In this document: positions 53,699 to 64,000 of the stretch, piece by piece
Layout of the letters: each line of letters begins with the position of its first letter
Position numbering within the stretch: the stretch's first letter is position 1
Assembly: GCA_964020085.1 (NCBI GenBank)
Contig: OZ026600.1
Span: 16,717,823-16,781,822, forward strand
DNA length: 64,000 nucleotides
Reading direction: 5' to 3'
DNA from: Micromussa lordhowensis
Taxonomy: Eukaryota; Cnidaria; Anthozoa; Scleractinia; Lobophylliidae
Translations under genes and position numbers: made by a program
Notes under the pieces: generated by a model
Seen by the model: the letters and a program-made list of their open reading frames with translations, nothing else
Databases searched by the model: none
Told to the model about the DNA's origin: nothing

Positions 53699-54250
53699 TC
53701 ACGAATGCCCTTTGCTGCGTTTCCACACTCTGAAGAAATTTGGTAACGATACACGTATCCTTCTCAGATTGAACACATAAAAGTCATCTTCTCTTTCTTC
53801 TTCTTGATTTATCTCAAGGTGAACCTTGCAAATAAGCGATGTTAATGGTATTGCCACAACAGTTTCCTGGTGGTAATAAAGATGGCTGTTTTCAGAAGTG
53901 CGACAGTATTTAGATACAATAACCTCGAGCGACATTCGCTGGTTTGTTACTAATCGGTCAACGAACATACTCGATAAATCCTTTGATTCCTTTTTTGCGA
54001 ATCCTTTTACTCGGCCCAAGATGAATCTGCTAGTGCAAGTGGGTCGTAAAACACACAGTCGTCAAACAAACCAACAGAATCATTGCTGTCTTTGGAACTA
54101 CTGTCATCGTCCTTCTCATCTTCCCATGATTGACGGTACCTGGCTGTCGTACCCTCCTAAGACGGTCTGTAGACAGTTCAGGGTTATTTCTCAGTTCTGC
54201 AATTACTGTAATTTTATAACGCCTGCCAACATCAGGATGTTCTTCACAGG
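53699..54250 (-). pseudogene. Frame-broken coding remnant, family not recognised
   Basis: Three successive minus-strand frames look coding but need two frame changes. 54245-54150: HPDVGRRYKITVIAELRNN and STDRLRRVR. 54150-54010: SWEDEKDDDSS...VGLFDDCVFYDPLALAD. 54010-53699: a frame with SKYCRTSENSHLYYHQETVV, LTSLICKVHLEINQEEE and FFRVWKRSKGHS-stop. The continuity of protein-like sequence suggests one decayed gene of at least 180 codons, or a gene whose exon borders I have misread. I recognise no domain. Confidence 0.35.
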
Positions 54251-54266
54251 ATGGGGTTTACATTGA

Positions 54267-55922
54267 CCTCACTTTGAGCAGGTAAGTTGAGTGTAATCTG
54301 TGCACGCGATTTTTTCACCAGCTTGGTAACAACGCAGCTTTCTTATCAGTTCTTTATCATTTTGTGTTGCAGTGATGCGAGAGCTGTTACAGAGGTACGA
54401 CATGAACTTTTGCAACTGAACTTATGATTGAGAAGTGGCTATTGTTGGTTTTGTGAAATTGTGCAGCCCTTTCCGTTGTAAAAAATAAACAGCTCAGTTT
54501 ATCCGATTTATCCCATTATAATGGTTTAAGTGGTTTTGTTCTCTTATGGCGAAAAATTGAAAAGTTGTTTTCGATACTTTCTTTCGATTTCTTACAGCGC
54601 GTGCAGAGCTTCTTGTTTCGCGATTAAACTATACATTCACACGTAAGGGCCAAAGCACACAAGACCATTCCGAGATCCTTGAAATAATTTTTGTTTAAAG
54701 ACCCAAACAGAAAGAGAAAAATATGAATTGAGGTATTATCTAGCTACAACATTTTTGAGTCGATATGAAAATCAAACATGGCCTCCACATTTTGCCCGCG
54801 AGGGAATAGAATCCGTTCCCTGCGGACGCAACAAGATGGCTCTGGTGCGAAAGTTAAATATTCCTGGCTTCGACTCCCTTCACCGTCTGTTTTTCCTGTA
54901 TATCAGGTAAATGGGACATGTTCTTCGGGTATGTGCAAATTTGAGGCCTTAAGTTCTCAGAAAATGTATTAATATTGAAAGTTGTCGCGTATCTTAGCTT
55001 ATCTTGGTGAAGCAACAGCAATACGCAGTGGTAATGGCTCTTTTGATGAATGAATGAAAAATGTCGCCAACTGGGAAGTTAATATTTCTGGTTATTGCTC
55101 TCACATCATTAATGTAATCGAAAAAAAAAAACTAAAAAAAAAGTTGGTAACCTGACTCGTGACTCGAACTTGACTCTCGACTCGAAATTCGTCGTTTCCG
55201 TAAGTAATGTACATCGTATAGACATACATAAAGACATACAATACACACATTTCAACACCCTATGTCTTAAGAGAAGATGACATTTCTTAAAAACTTTTAA
55301 GTTTGTTGAAAAGAGGTCGCTTGAAATTTCACTTTTCGCTAGTTTTAAGGAATTTAAAACAACATTTTTAAAACACAATTCAGTTGAGCGCGGACGAAAC
55401 TTGAAGCTCTGCTATTGTGCCAGTCTCTAGCTATGTGAAAAATGAACTTAACTTGCAAATTTAACGCATGCTTATTTGAAGCCCCAAAACGTGCTGTCAT
55501 TACATATAATTGGACTGCTTTGCGGGATGCTGTGAACATAGAATACAGAATTCTCCTCGGATAGACTCTTGATAACATGGTAAACTGTAAGCTGGCGGTC
55601 ACGGTTTGTTTTTCTTCTAAGATCGTCCAATAGGATTCAGTAACGAATTAAGGAACCCACTTTGACTGCAGATTTTCTGCTCCCCATCGCCGGTTAATTT
55701 TGATCTCGTATTTTCTCCGTCGGTTTATACGAGTATTAGGAGTTCTACTCCCAGACGTGAAGCATTGAAGATTTGTAGCGTTGAAACTCGTAACTAGTTC
55801 GTAGTAAATTATAATCTTGCGGCTCTGCCATAGCACCTGTTAATTGTTACGCCCTTTTAAAAAACAAACAACAAAATCGTGTTTTCATTTTAGACAAGTA
55901 TGGAGGAACACTGGAAGCAGAC
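54267..55922. other. Intergenic stretch
   Basis: No supported gene. An ATG at 54837 in AAGATGGC context opens a 24-codon frame ending at a good donor (TATATCAG/GTAAATG). No continuing exon was found downstream, so it is not called. Confidence 0.4.
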
Positions 55923-55925
55923 TTA

Positions 55926-56458
55926 GGGCCCAGTTATATGGTTTCGGGTACCCGAGACAACCCTTCCCCTGATGTAACTTTATCGAGCGTTTATATGTGA
56001 AAACATAGTTCCAGTAGGCCGAGTCAAAGTTAACCCAGCATGATTATTCATAAACCTTACTGAATAATCAAATGCGCAAATATCCCTCTTTCTTTGTTTT
56101 TTTCTCGGTCACTCGATCACAGTGGGTTTTGCCGAGTTAATTTTTACTTCTTTAATACGAATTTCTACTATAAATCCTAAATCTAAGCATTACGTGACAT
56201 TCGCCACGCCGAGAGATGTCCCGGTCAGGCGAGCCAAAGCGTTTATATGTAGAAAAGTTGTCCCGCTTGCCAGGGTTACCCTACCTGCCGAGGTGAGACA
56301 ACTCGCCCACCCGAGTTGTCTCGCCCCTCGAGACGAGTTGGCGATCCTAATGTAAACGGCTGGTTGAATTTTAGAAAGAAACAAGCTAAATGTTACCTCG
56401 GCCAGGGTAGCTCGCGGGGAGGTTTGTCTCGGGTACCCGAGACCATATAACTGGGCCC
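55926..56458. mobile_element. PIF/Harbinger-like MITE with TTA target duplication
   Basis: Terminal inverted repeats of about 30 bp: the left starts GGGCCCAGTTATATGGTTTC and the right ends GAGACCATATAACTGGGCCC, extended by GGGTACCCGAGACAA. The flanking TTA is duplicated (55923-55925 and 56459-56461). The 3-bp TTA duplication and GGGCC start fit PIF/Harbinger. 533 bp, no transposase; internal CGAGACAACTC-type blocks. Confidence 0.8.
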
Positions 56459-56461
56459 TTA

Positions 56462-58185
56462 AGGGGGTGGGGGCTGGGCACGGTAAGCGAGTTACCCTGA
56501 ATAGAAACTACCAGTTATTGTATTTCTAGCTTTCTGATTGACCTGGAAAACAGTGACTTAATGATCGTCTGTTTCCAGTCTTTGTTTAAGTGGGTCTCTT
56601 CATTTTCACTTCAATATGGGTATCAGGAGAAGCACGTTTGACATAAATAAACAGTTTCAACATCGTACGTAGCTGCGTCGAGTAACACACCAATCAAGCT
56701 TTAAAGCATTTTCGACAACGTGATATGAATTTCTATTCTGTTTTATCATAAAGCGAAATCTTCCGTCTTTTCTGACACCTGTTTTATCTTTAAAAGACAG
56801 GTTCCCTGTTAGGGGAAGGTAGATAATGCTTCGACGGAACCGTGACCTTGTCAAACTGTACAACATCCTAGGCGCCCCAGATAACAGCTGTCACGTTATG
56901 ATCCAGTTTCGCTTTTTGACTTTGTTCCAAGATGTGAAAAGTAGTAAAAAGCTTGCTGCAGGTGAATTAATTGCTGACATAGTTATTAAAACAAATGATT
57001 GAATAGAAATTACCTGTGATTGTATTTCTAGCTTTCTGATTGGCATAAATCTAAACGGGTATTTTATCTGTTTTCGAAAATTGATTTGGGTGATGAGTTT
57101 ATTCGTCAGATCCTTCCAGCGTCAAGCAATTAGAAGGCTATTTCCATTAAAATTAGGAAAGCAATTCGCATTATACAACGGCGGATGTGTCTCAGCACAC
57201 TGTGAAGCAACACAAAAATAATATCGTCAATGCCCAGCAGTTTGTGATATCTATCGGTGTAGATCTTTTGAAATAAATTCCCTCTAGGGGTTCCGTAAGA
57301 ACAAACCTTCCAGAATGATTGCGGAAATTTTATATGCAAACGATCCATTCTTATGTTCAAACATATCGCTCCATCGTAAATAAAAAAGTGGGTATACTAA
57401 TGTCGCTCGAATTACGATAAAAAAATTAGGGCGTACTCTCAGCGCGTTAATGGCACAAGGGAAAAACTTTATCAATGGCTTTTGTCGGTCCAAAAGTGCT
57501 GATTAATATTATATATATTGCCTAACAGGGTGCGCAACTTAGTCCTACACTACTCTAAAATGACACAAAATTATGCATTTGATCGTTACCACACTTGTCT
57601 GTCTGTTAGTTAGTTATTTGAGTTTTTTTAGAATTTTTAAAATGCTATGCGTGGATTTTTCTCTCTATATACGAACTACTTCATTAAATTCATGTAAATA
57701 TCAAAAAATATGATTTTCAAACCTAATTTGAAAGAGATATATAATCCCGTTTTAATATATTTTTTTTCGATTATATCCGCCACTGTCGAGATGGGCGCGA
57801 GAAAACAAGGTTATTCGATTCATTTCTGCCTCCTAAAGATGATTACCTGGTTTTCTCTTGCGTTTTAGATATTGATTTTTGTATCAGTAGAAATATAGGT
57901 TTTTCAGTAATGTAATGAATTCTGGCGCATTAGCGAGATACCAGAAAACGTGATTAAACGGTTTGTATTTTCCTAAGGACTAGTTTGGATGTGATCTCTT
58001 AACAGTAAATATAATCCAGTAATATTCTAAACCATTTCAAACAAGTTGCCACCTCAGCATACAGGATTTTTTAAATCATTTTATTTTTATTTGCGCGTTG
58101 TTCCTTAGTGTTTTTACACTGTGAAAGCAAAGCTTGGCTAGCCACTTCATTGTAGAATAATTGAGACGTTAACTAAATGGCAAAT
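56462..58185. other. Intergenic stretch, nothing identified
   Basis: AT-rich. A phrase ATTGTATTTCTAGCTTTCTG is repeated at about 56517 and 57018. The poly(A) hexamer in minus orientation near 58078-58090 could end the GPCR transcript. Confidence 0.45.
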
Positions 58186-59136
58186 CTAACGACAAAACCA
58201 ACAGAAGCGTTTAATTGTGTCCTTCACTGCCTGCTTCACTTCTTTTATCTTCCAGCAGTAAAGAATCGGGTTTAACGACGAATTGAAGTAAATCACTGTG
58301 GACGTACATTGGCCGGCGATAAAAACCGCTGGAGATAACTTAACTTCAGTGAACATTAAGGCACCAGATATGCCGTGCGGTAGATAGCATGCAACTAATG
58401 TCAATTGCAGCCACAGTGCAGTGCTTACCGCTTTCTTGTATCGAGAAATGTTCAGTGGACTTGTTACGCTCTGTACGTCGTCTCGATGAATACGCTGATC
58501 TTGTACCTGAGATTGAAGCTGACGGAGATTCAGGAAGATCCTCGTGTAACAGTAAACTGACGTTGTTAAACACACCGCTATACCAATGTAGCCATAAGAG
58601 AAGGTAATAAGGGAATTCCACGAGGACATCGTTGCAGCGACAGTGGACACAACCCAGAAGCTACCGAGGACCACATATATCCTCTTCAAAGTTACAACTT
58701 GTTTGTATCTTAGTCCCAGCAGCAGCGCAAGAAGTCTGTCGGCGCTTATCGCCGTCAGTGTTAGCAGCGACACTGAACATAGCACGTAACTGGAGATAAA
58801 ATTTGCGGTCCCCGCCAGTCGGCAAATGTCCCAACGTTTGTTCAACACAGCTATCCAGTAGATTATGGCGAGAGGCTCTGAAGTAACGCCAACACAGAGA
58901 TCGCTTGTCGCCAGACAACGAAGCAAGAGTTTGGACGGGGGATGGAGGGATGATTCGCTGTGAAGCGCAACTAGGATTAGAGTGTTTCCTAGAGTCGCTG
59001 AAATGGACACGAAAACGTTTGTCGCCAAAATAGTTGTTAACTGAGAGTGTATACCTTCGGTAATATCTGGCGAGCAATAGAAATCTTCTCCAAATAGCAA
59101 ATCTTGTGCCGGCCCGTTAATGTTTGCTAGCACCAT
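58186..59136 (-). CDS. Class A (rhodopsin-like) GPCR, single exon
   Basis: 316 aa, intronless, with seven hydrophobic segments. TM1 has GNTLILVAL (GN motif); TM2 has LRCLATSDLCVG (conserved Asp); TM3 ends SADRLLALL, so the DRY motif is DRL; TM4 has FWVVS; TM5 has YGYIGIAVC. TM6 is LVACYLPHG with the Pro but no CWxP. TM7 has NSSLNPILYCW, the NPxxY motif. The short tail ends RFCWFCR with Cys residues that may be palmitoylated. Length and single-exon form are typical of the large cnidarian families related to melanocortin, adenosine and amine receptors. The ligand cannot be told. The N-terminus has a potential disulfide Cys (FYCSPD) and no signal peptide. Confidence 0.9.
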   Translation of the reverse strand: MVLANINGPAQDLLFGEDFYCSPDITEGIHSQLTTILATNVFVSISATLGNTLILVALHSESSLHPPSKLLLRCLATSDLCVGVTSEPLAIIYWIAVLNKRWDICRLAGTANFISSYVLCSVSLLTLTAISADRLLALLLGLRYKQVVTLKRIYVVLGSFWVVSTVAATMSSWNSLITFSYGYIGIAVCLTTSVYCYTRIFLNLRQLQSQVQDQRIHRDDVQSVTSPLNISRYKKAVSTALWLQLTLVACYLPHGISGALMFTEVKLSPAVFIAGQCTSTVIYFNSSLNPILYCWKIKEVKQAVKDTIKRFCWFCR

Positions 59137-60483
59137 TTCAGATTCTGTTCAGTAGAGCCTAAACTATAACAATTGCTTCTTCACTTGGCGTCACTTCATG
59201 AAGGTTAGTTTGCCGTGTCACAATAACTGATAAGGCAGTGTTTTCACATATCATATTCTGAACTGAATTATTTACATGAATACAAGTTCCAGCTGTGTTC
59301 ATATCTAGGACAATTACCAGGAAAGCCGTTGATTGGCGTTTTGCAGGGTCTGTTTTCACCGTATTATATGATAAAGAAAATAACTTAATTTGATTGGCTA
59401 AGAACAGGGACATTTGCTATTAATTTGTGAATTTGCAATGCAGCGCAAGTCAATAAGTTCATAATTTTCCAGTGACATCATCATTGAGTAAATAATACGA
59501 AAGCGTGAATAATTAACCGTTGCACTATTCGTGTATTTTAATTTTTTTTTCAAATCAGTTGTACTTGCTAAAAGAAGGGTTCGTGCAATTTTGGGAGAAT
59601 TTTTACAAATCGCTTGTAGTGTGAATCACCTTAATTACAGTCACATTAATACTTATAATTACCAATGCTAACAAGCAAGAACAGGATCAGCTTACAATTA
59701 CTTCGGTTCCGAATAAAAAATAATAATATTCCGTCATTTGCACTGATTGTGTTCCTCCTCATGACATATTATTCCAATTTTACAAAATGACGTTTGTCTT
59801 CGAATTTCGTTATGGATATGATTAATTTAGGACATACTAAATAAACAAGTAAAAAAGATCTTGGCTTCGTTCAATTCGGTAATCATAGTTGCATGGCCGT
59901 TCTGTTTTTTTTTTTCTGACTTCACTGCATTCAACTCAGTCAAACTACCGTTACTTAGAACCAGATGGTTTGCCTGACTAAGGCAATACTCGTAAATCAT
60001 AAAAAGTGTAAGTATGGACGTTAATTTACTCACGCAAAAGAAATAGATTTCAAAATACGGAGCAAAATCCGTGATCGACATTTTGGGGCTTCGTTTTGGT
60101 ATAAGGGACGAATTCATTAATTCTTTCTTTCTAAATGATTTACCATTAGACCACGCGCACTATCACACAAAAATTTTCAATGCTGAAGTTTTCGCTATCA
60201 TGGACGGAAGACGAAGGGGGTCGAAACTGAACGCCTGATCAGTTACATTAATTTCTATGTCATTGTGTTGCTATTTGTTGTTCTCCTCAAATTTCGCTTA
60301 ATGTCTACTCCAAAATGCGGCTTTACGTCGGCAGACTTATCGCTAGCGAAAGTACAATGAATTGTACTTGAATTTATCCAAGCCTACATATAACAAGCAG
60401 CGTATACACTATAACTCACAGTATTAGCATACCATATACACTTCTACTATTTTCGCTACTAACTAGGGGTAACTAAATAAATA
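59137..60483. other. Upstream region of the GPCR, otherwise empty
   Basis: No gene recognised. AT-rich with several short frames lacking domain signatures. Confidence 0.45.
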
Positions 60484-60795
60484 ATGGCTCACTGACTCAA
60501 TGACTAACAGACAGACAAACTGACTAGCTGACTGAATGACTGGCTGACTGACTGACTCACTGACTGACTAACTGACTGGCTGATTGACTGACTGGCTGAC
60601 AGACTGACTCACTGACTGACTAACTGACTGGCTGACTGACTGACTGGCTGACAGACTGACTGACTGGCTGACAGACTGACTCACTGACTGACTAACTAAC
60701 TGGCTGACTGACTGACTGACTGGCTGACAGACTGACTCACTGACTGACTAACTGACAGACTGACTAACTGACTGGCTGATTGACTGCCTGTCTAA
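60484..60795. repeat. GACT-type minisatellite
   Basis: About 310 bp of tandem CTGACTGA units with variant ACTGGCTGACAGACTGACTC and ACTGACTAACTGACT words. Higher-order units of roughly 50-60 bp recur (CAGACTGACTCACTGACTGA appears at least three times). Confidence 0.9.
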
Positions 60796-61146
60796 CTAGG
60801 CTCAAAATTATTAAACTGGCTTGGCGAAAGAGCAATCTTTCCTGCGATTGAGAGTGGAAACTGTTACACCAGGAAATCCTTGCGCGCGTCTTTTTATTAC
60901 TTTGAATTTAATTATCTCTCTTTTTTTCTGTTTGTGTCTATTGCTGCCTTGCAGGCTTTTCTCCCTACATCTTCGTCTTGTTTCCATAGTTTTACGTTTT
61001 CCCAGCTAGTTGACCGTCTGAAATGGCACCATCTGGCACAAATTATACTTCAAATTCCCTCGAAGACTTATGGAAGTTCAGTTATCTGAGACTATATAAA
61101 CGTTTATAAAATAGCTATATGCTAGTGCGCGCTCTGATTGGCTATG

Positions 61147-61177
<31 letters not shown>

Positions 61178-61261
61178 GATGGTTCATGCCGACGTCATTC
61201 TCGGTGAAAAAGCGACTTTTCAGCGTGAAAAATGCACGGTCTTGCTATGTTATAAAAAGCA

Positions 61262-61347
61262 ATGGACAATGTCTAGCGTGCGTCCATCCAATTCGGGATG
61301 CACACGGATAATTGGGAGAGCACTTCGGTAGCTAGAGATGCTCTCAA

Positions 61348-61378
<31 letters not shown>

Positions 61379-61446
61379 TTGCTCTCCCAACTATCCGCGT
61401 GGATGCCGAATTGGATGGACGCACGCTAGACATTGTCCATTCCTTA
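61262..61446. repeat. Fold-back element
   Basis: AATGGACAATGTCTAGCGTG and CACGCTAGACATTGTCCATT are perfect outer arms. CGTCCATCCAATTCGG / CCGAATTGGATGGACG and GGGAGAGCA / TGCTCTCCC continue the stem. Confidence 0.9.
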
Positions 61447-62034
61447 AATAAACTGCCAAAAAACACAGCTTTGCCATAATGATAAGAAGGATTGTTACTT
61501 GGTTTAAAAAAAAAACAAGGAAGCCTTATCAAGTCCGATTACTCAGGGCAGAAGGTAAAACCTCTGAGTCCCCAGTGGAGCTTTCATTTAAGAGCAGTAA
61601 CGACATGGAACTCTATGTCGGAGATGCCGAGGACCTGTGAAAGCTTATACAATTTATTTCCTAGTTACCTCTTATAATGACGCGTCTTGCACATGCACAC
61701 TTATGAAAGTCAACCTTGAACTTTCAAGACCTTTTCAAAGGGCGAGCAAAGAACAATAGAAAGGCTAGTTATGAATTGAAGAGTGTAAAGGAGAAAATGC
61801 AAGCACGCGCATCAAGTTTTTTTTCCCAACACCAGTTTTTATTTCAAGAAGTAAAGATTACAAAAGTTACAGCTGAGAGTTTAGCATGAAATTCTCCCAG
61901 GCTCATCTATTAAATGTTAAATCAGGAACTTAGCCTCCAAAAGCCGAAAGCGGAAATAATTATTTCCATTGTTAAAAATCAATAGATCTTTGGAAATAAT
62001 TTGCACCCCATTTCAAAGAACTTAGCGTATTTGC

Positions 62035-62215
62035 TTTTTCCAAAATTTTCAGCAATTATTGAATGAGGCTGAGTAGGATATGAAGAATTTTGCAGGTCGA
62101 GGAATTTGTTATCCACTGAGGCCAAGGTGGATAACACCCTCCGAGATCTGCAGAATTCTTCATATTGACTACGAATGCCGAATTCAGTAATTGCTTTATT
62201 ATTCATTTAAAATAT
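62035..62215. repeat. Fold-back element
   Basis: Arms AGCAATTATTGAATGAGGC ... GAATTCAGTAATTGCT, ATATGAAGAATTTTGCAG ... CTGCAGAATTCTTCATAT and GTTATCCAC ... GTGGATAAC. Imperfect but long. Confidence 0.7.
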
Positions 62216-62326
62216 TTTCAAACTCTTAAAGGAGAAAATGAACTTTATTTTTAAAATTTTTCCACCCTCCAACAATAGATATCGTCCCCAGGTTGATTCA
62301 ATACTCTCTGCAGCGGGCTGTACTTT

Positions 62327-62377
62327 TGACGTCATTTTGACGTCAATAATCTGCAGCGGGCTGCACTTTTGACGTCA
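62327..62377. promoter_or_regulatory. Cluster of three TGACGTCA (CRE) palindromes
   Basis: TGACGTCA at 62327-62334, 62338-62345 and 62370-62377. The outer two sit in a duplicated GCAGCGGGCTG(T/C)ACTTT context. This is the canonical CREB/ATF site; use in vivo is unknown. Nearest gene: the 3' end at 62913. Confidence 0.55.
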
Positions 62378-62912
62378 TCGGTTGAATATGACAAAATTCT
62401 TTACAAATTTGGTCAACAGCAGCTGGTTATGGTGAATTATGCGTGTGGTTTTAACCAATCAGAAACGGGGAAATATTTTGAATGAGTTATAATACACATT
62501 ATTTACTGTAAGACCAATACAATCAATTACCAATTAGCTATTTTTTTTGTTCTCCCTTAAACCAAGCGGTAAACTACAAATTTTATAATACAATATAAAA
62601 TATTATAATATAATATAAAATAAAATATAAAATGAGATAAAAAATGTTGCTGTTGTACTAATGTGCTTCAGCTTTATACTAATGGGATACACATGCAAGA
62701 ACCTTCAATCTTAAATTGAAAAAGTCAATCAGGCTTCTGCCCTTGCTAGTTACCTATTATTACAATTGTATCTTCCTAACATTGTCATGCTGTTGTTCTA
62801 AGGACATTCAGTGTACGTGCGAAGGTACTTTTAATAATTTTAACACAGCTCTTCAATCCCGCTATACTAGCTTTGTCTCTCATGGTCTTTACTGACAGGC
62901 CGATTTTCAACG

Positions 62913-63536
62913 CTACGAATCTTGTATGATGGTGACTTCTACAAACTTGATCCCAACCACCTCGTTTTTATTATCTTTATAGACCTCAAAAGTGAGACCT
63001 TTGCTGAGGGTTAGTCGTTTGCTGTACACAGCGGTCTTCGCGAAGCCTCCGTCATGCGCAGTGTAGCATGAGCCCCAGCGTTCATTCAAGTTGAGAGTGC
63101 CAACAAACTGACCGGGATAGAAAGAGTCGCTTGGTCTGGGAAGCCTAGAGCTGACCCGCTTATAGCCTTTCAAACGCGAACTTGAGGAGACGCCCTCCAA
63201 TCCAGAACAGGGAAGATATCTTTTCTTGTAATTGTAGTTATCGAGGGCTACAAAGCCCACAAAGCTTCTGCCGTCAGACACGCCATATATCACATCACTA
63301 TCGGAACCAGCTGATCTGATAGTAACATTAGTGGAAATTACAATTTTAACGGTTAACGGGGTGGAATTTTGCAATACATTTACAGGAATCATGGGAACTT
63401 TAAATAGGGCTGCCCGATTTACTGCGCCCGCGTAAAATGTGATCTGTTCAGTGGTGTTCTTACGAGAACCGTCGATGTAGGACGCATGCGTCTCAATCCA
63501 GGATGGATTCATGGTCTGGTGGTAAATCACTTTTCC
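62913..63536 (-). CDS. Terminal exon of an unrecognised, probably secreted protein
   Basis: 207 codons from a good acceptor (TTATTCCCTAG at 63537) to the stop. The exon opens GKVIYHQTMNPSW, and the rest of the gene lies beyond the window. The sequence is strand-rich with several N-x-S/T sites (KNTTE, QNSTP, TNVTI) and few Cys (CSGLEG, SCYTAH), as in extracellular beta-sandwich proteins. YPGQFVGTLNLNERWGSC and YSKRLTLSKGLTFEVYK are the most distinctive blocks. I cannot assign a family. Confidence 0.7.
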   Translation of the reverse strand, partial: GKVIYHQTMNPSWIETHASYIDGSRKNTTEQITFYAGAVNRAALFKVPMIPVNVLQNSTPLTVKIVISTNVTIRSAGSDSDVIYGVSDGRSFVGFVALDNYNYKKRYLPCSGLEGVSSSSRLKGYKRVSSRLPRPSDSFYPGQFVGTLNLNERWGSCYTAHDGGFAKTAVYSKRLTLSKGLTFEVYKDNKNEVVGIKFVEVTIIQDS

Positions 63537-64000
63537 CTAGGGAATAAGATTGTTGAAATTAATCTTCTGGAAAGCATTTGGGCTAAAGTTAGTTCTTTTT
63601 ATCAAAACATTTTGTCAAAATGTATTGTTTGTGATAGTAAATCTTTAATAGTTTAATGTTACTTCGATTTTTTTACCATGAAGTTTAAAGATCTTTATAA
63701 ACGTGTATGCTTTTCCGTATTTAAAGGCGAATTCTAAGGAAATCTGTGAAGAAATATCCTTTCCTTTTTCAGAAAAATGCTGATGTCAGCATTTTTGTTG
63801 AGATTTCAAGGCAAATTATCTCGAAAAAAATGCGTGGCTGCCACAGTTTTTCTTTGTGGCAAAGATCTACTTTTCCCGCATGGTCCTAATCTTGCGCGAA
63901 AACCTTTGTATTTAGTACCGTCCTTAAGTGGGTTTATAACTCTCTAAAAGCATCACAAAGTTGTACTATCTAAAATAAAGAAAAGGTAGCTAGTGATGTG
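63537..64000. other. Intron sequence of the preceding gene to the window edge
   Basis: No exon recognised. A small palindrome (AAAAATGCTGATGTCAGCATTTTT, arms of about 12 bp) lies at 63774-63798. Confidence 0.45.

Noticed and set aside
54837..54908. Possible first exon starting MALVRKLNIPGF with AAGATGGC start context and good donor
   Set aside because: No matching downstream exon was found in the window and the peptide is unrecognised; too little to call.
61492..61677. Frame with FHLRAVTTWNSMSEMPRT, LINE-like
   Set aside because: It resembles a LINE ORF2 C-terminus only weakly; no poly(A)-type tail follows, so it was not called.
1..64000. tRNA, rRNA or CRISPR features
   Set aside because: No cloverleaf with A/B boxes, no rRNA-like conserved blocks and no regularly spaced identical repeats were seen; the GACT array is a minisatellite.

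Overview
This is a eukaryotic window, most likely from an anthozoan cnidarian and probably a stony coral. The basis is AT-rich DNA, intron-rich animal genes with GT-AG introns, a Penelope-like element of the type seen in cnidarians, and a very high density of small fold-back repeats. The species cannot be named from sequence alone.

Layout. 1-5100 is repetitive: two ~1.2 kb direct copies of an unrecognised repeat, then a fold-back element. 5991-26730 (minus) is a complete 19-exon SCYL1 gene, the COPI/Golgi-linked pseudokinase, about 900 aa. Its second intron carries a complete, apparently young Ty3/Gypsy-type retrotransposon (21298-26455) with identical 173-bp LTRs. The target-site duplication of this element is exactly the first four bases of that intron. 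26974-36512 (plus) is a complete 10-exon CNOT9 (CCR4-NOT subunit) gene, head-to-head with SCYL1 across 243 bp. 38686-39488 is a decayed Penelope-like element with inverted terminal repeats that carry hammerhead-ribozyme-like motifs. 39689-41848 (plus) is an intronless gene for a PX + leucine-rich-repeat protein related to the N-terminal half of nischarin.

44476-51262 (plus) is an 8-exon gene, reconstructed here, that joins the NAD-binding domain of a 3-hydroxyacyl-CoA dehydrogenase to a C-terminal RING finger. The catalytic His is replaced by Arg and the C-terminal dehydrogenase domain is absent. This is the best candidate for an undescribed system: a possible nucleotide-sensing ubiquitin ligase. 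53699-54250 (minus) holds a frame-broken coding remnant. 58186-59136 (minus) is a single-exon class A GPCR. 62913-63536 (minus) is the last exon of an unrecognised, probably secreted protein. The rest is intron or intergenic DNA with fold-back/TIR elements, LINE 3' ends, a GACT-type minisatellite and a cluster of three TGACGTCA palindromes.

Functionally the genes are a mix of housekeeping trafficking (SCYL1), mRNA decay/translation control (CNOT9), membrane or integrin-linked signalling (nischarin-like), signalling (GPCR) and the dehydrogenase-RING protein. No operon-like relationship is implied. The clearest shared regulation is the bidirectional SCYL1/CNOT9 promoter.
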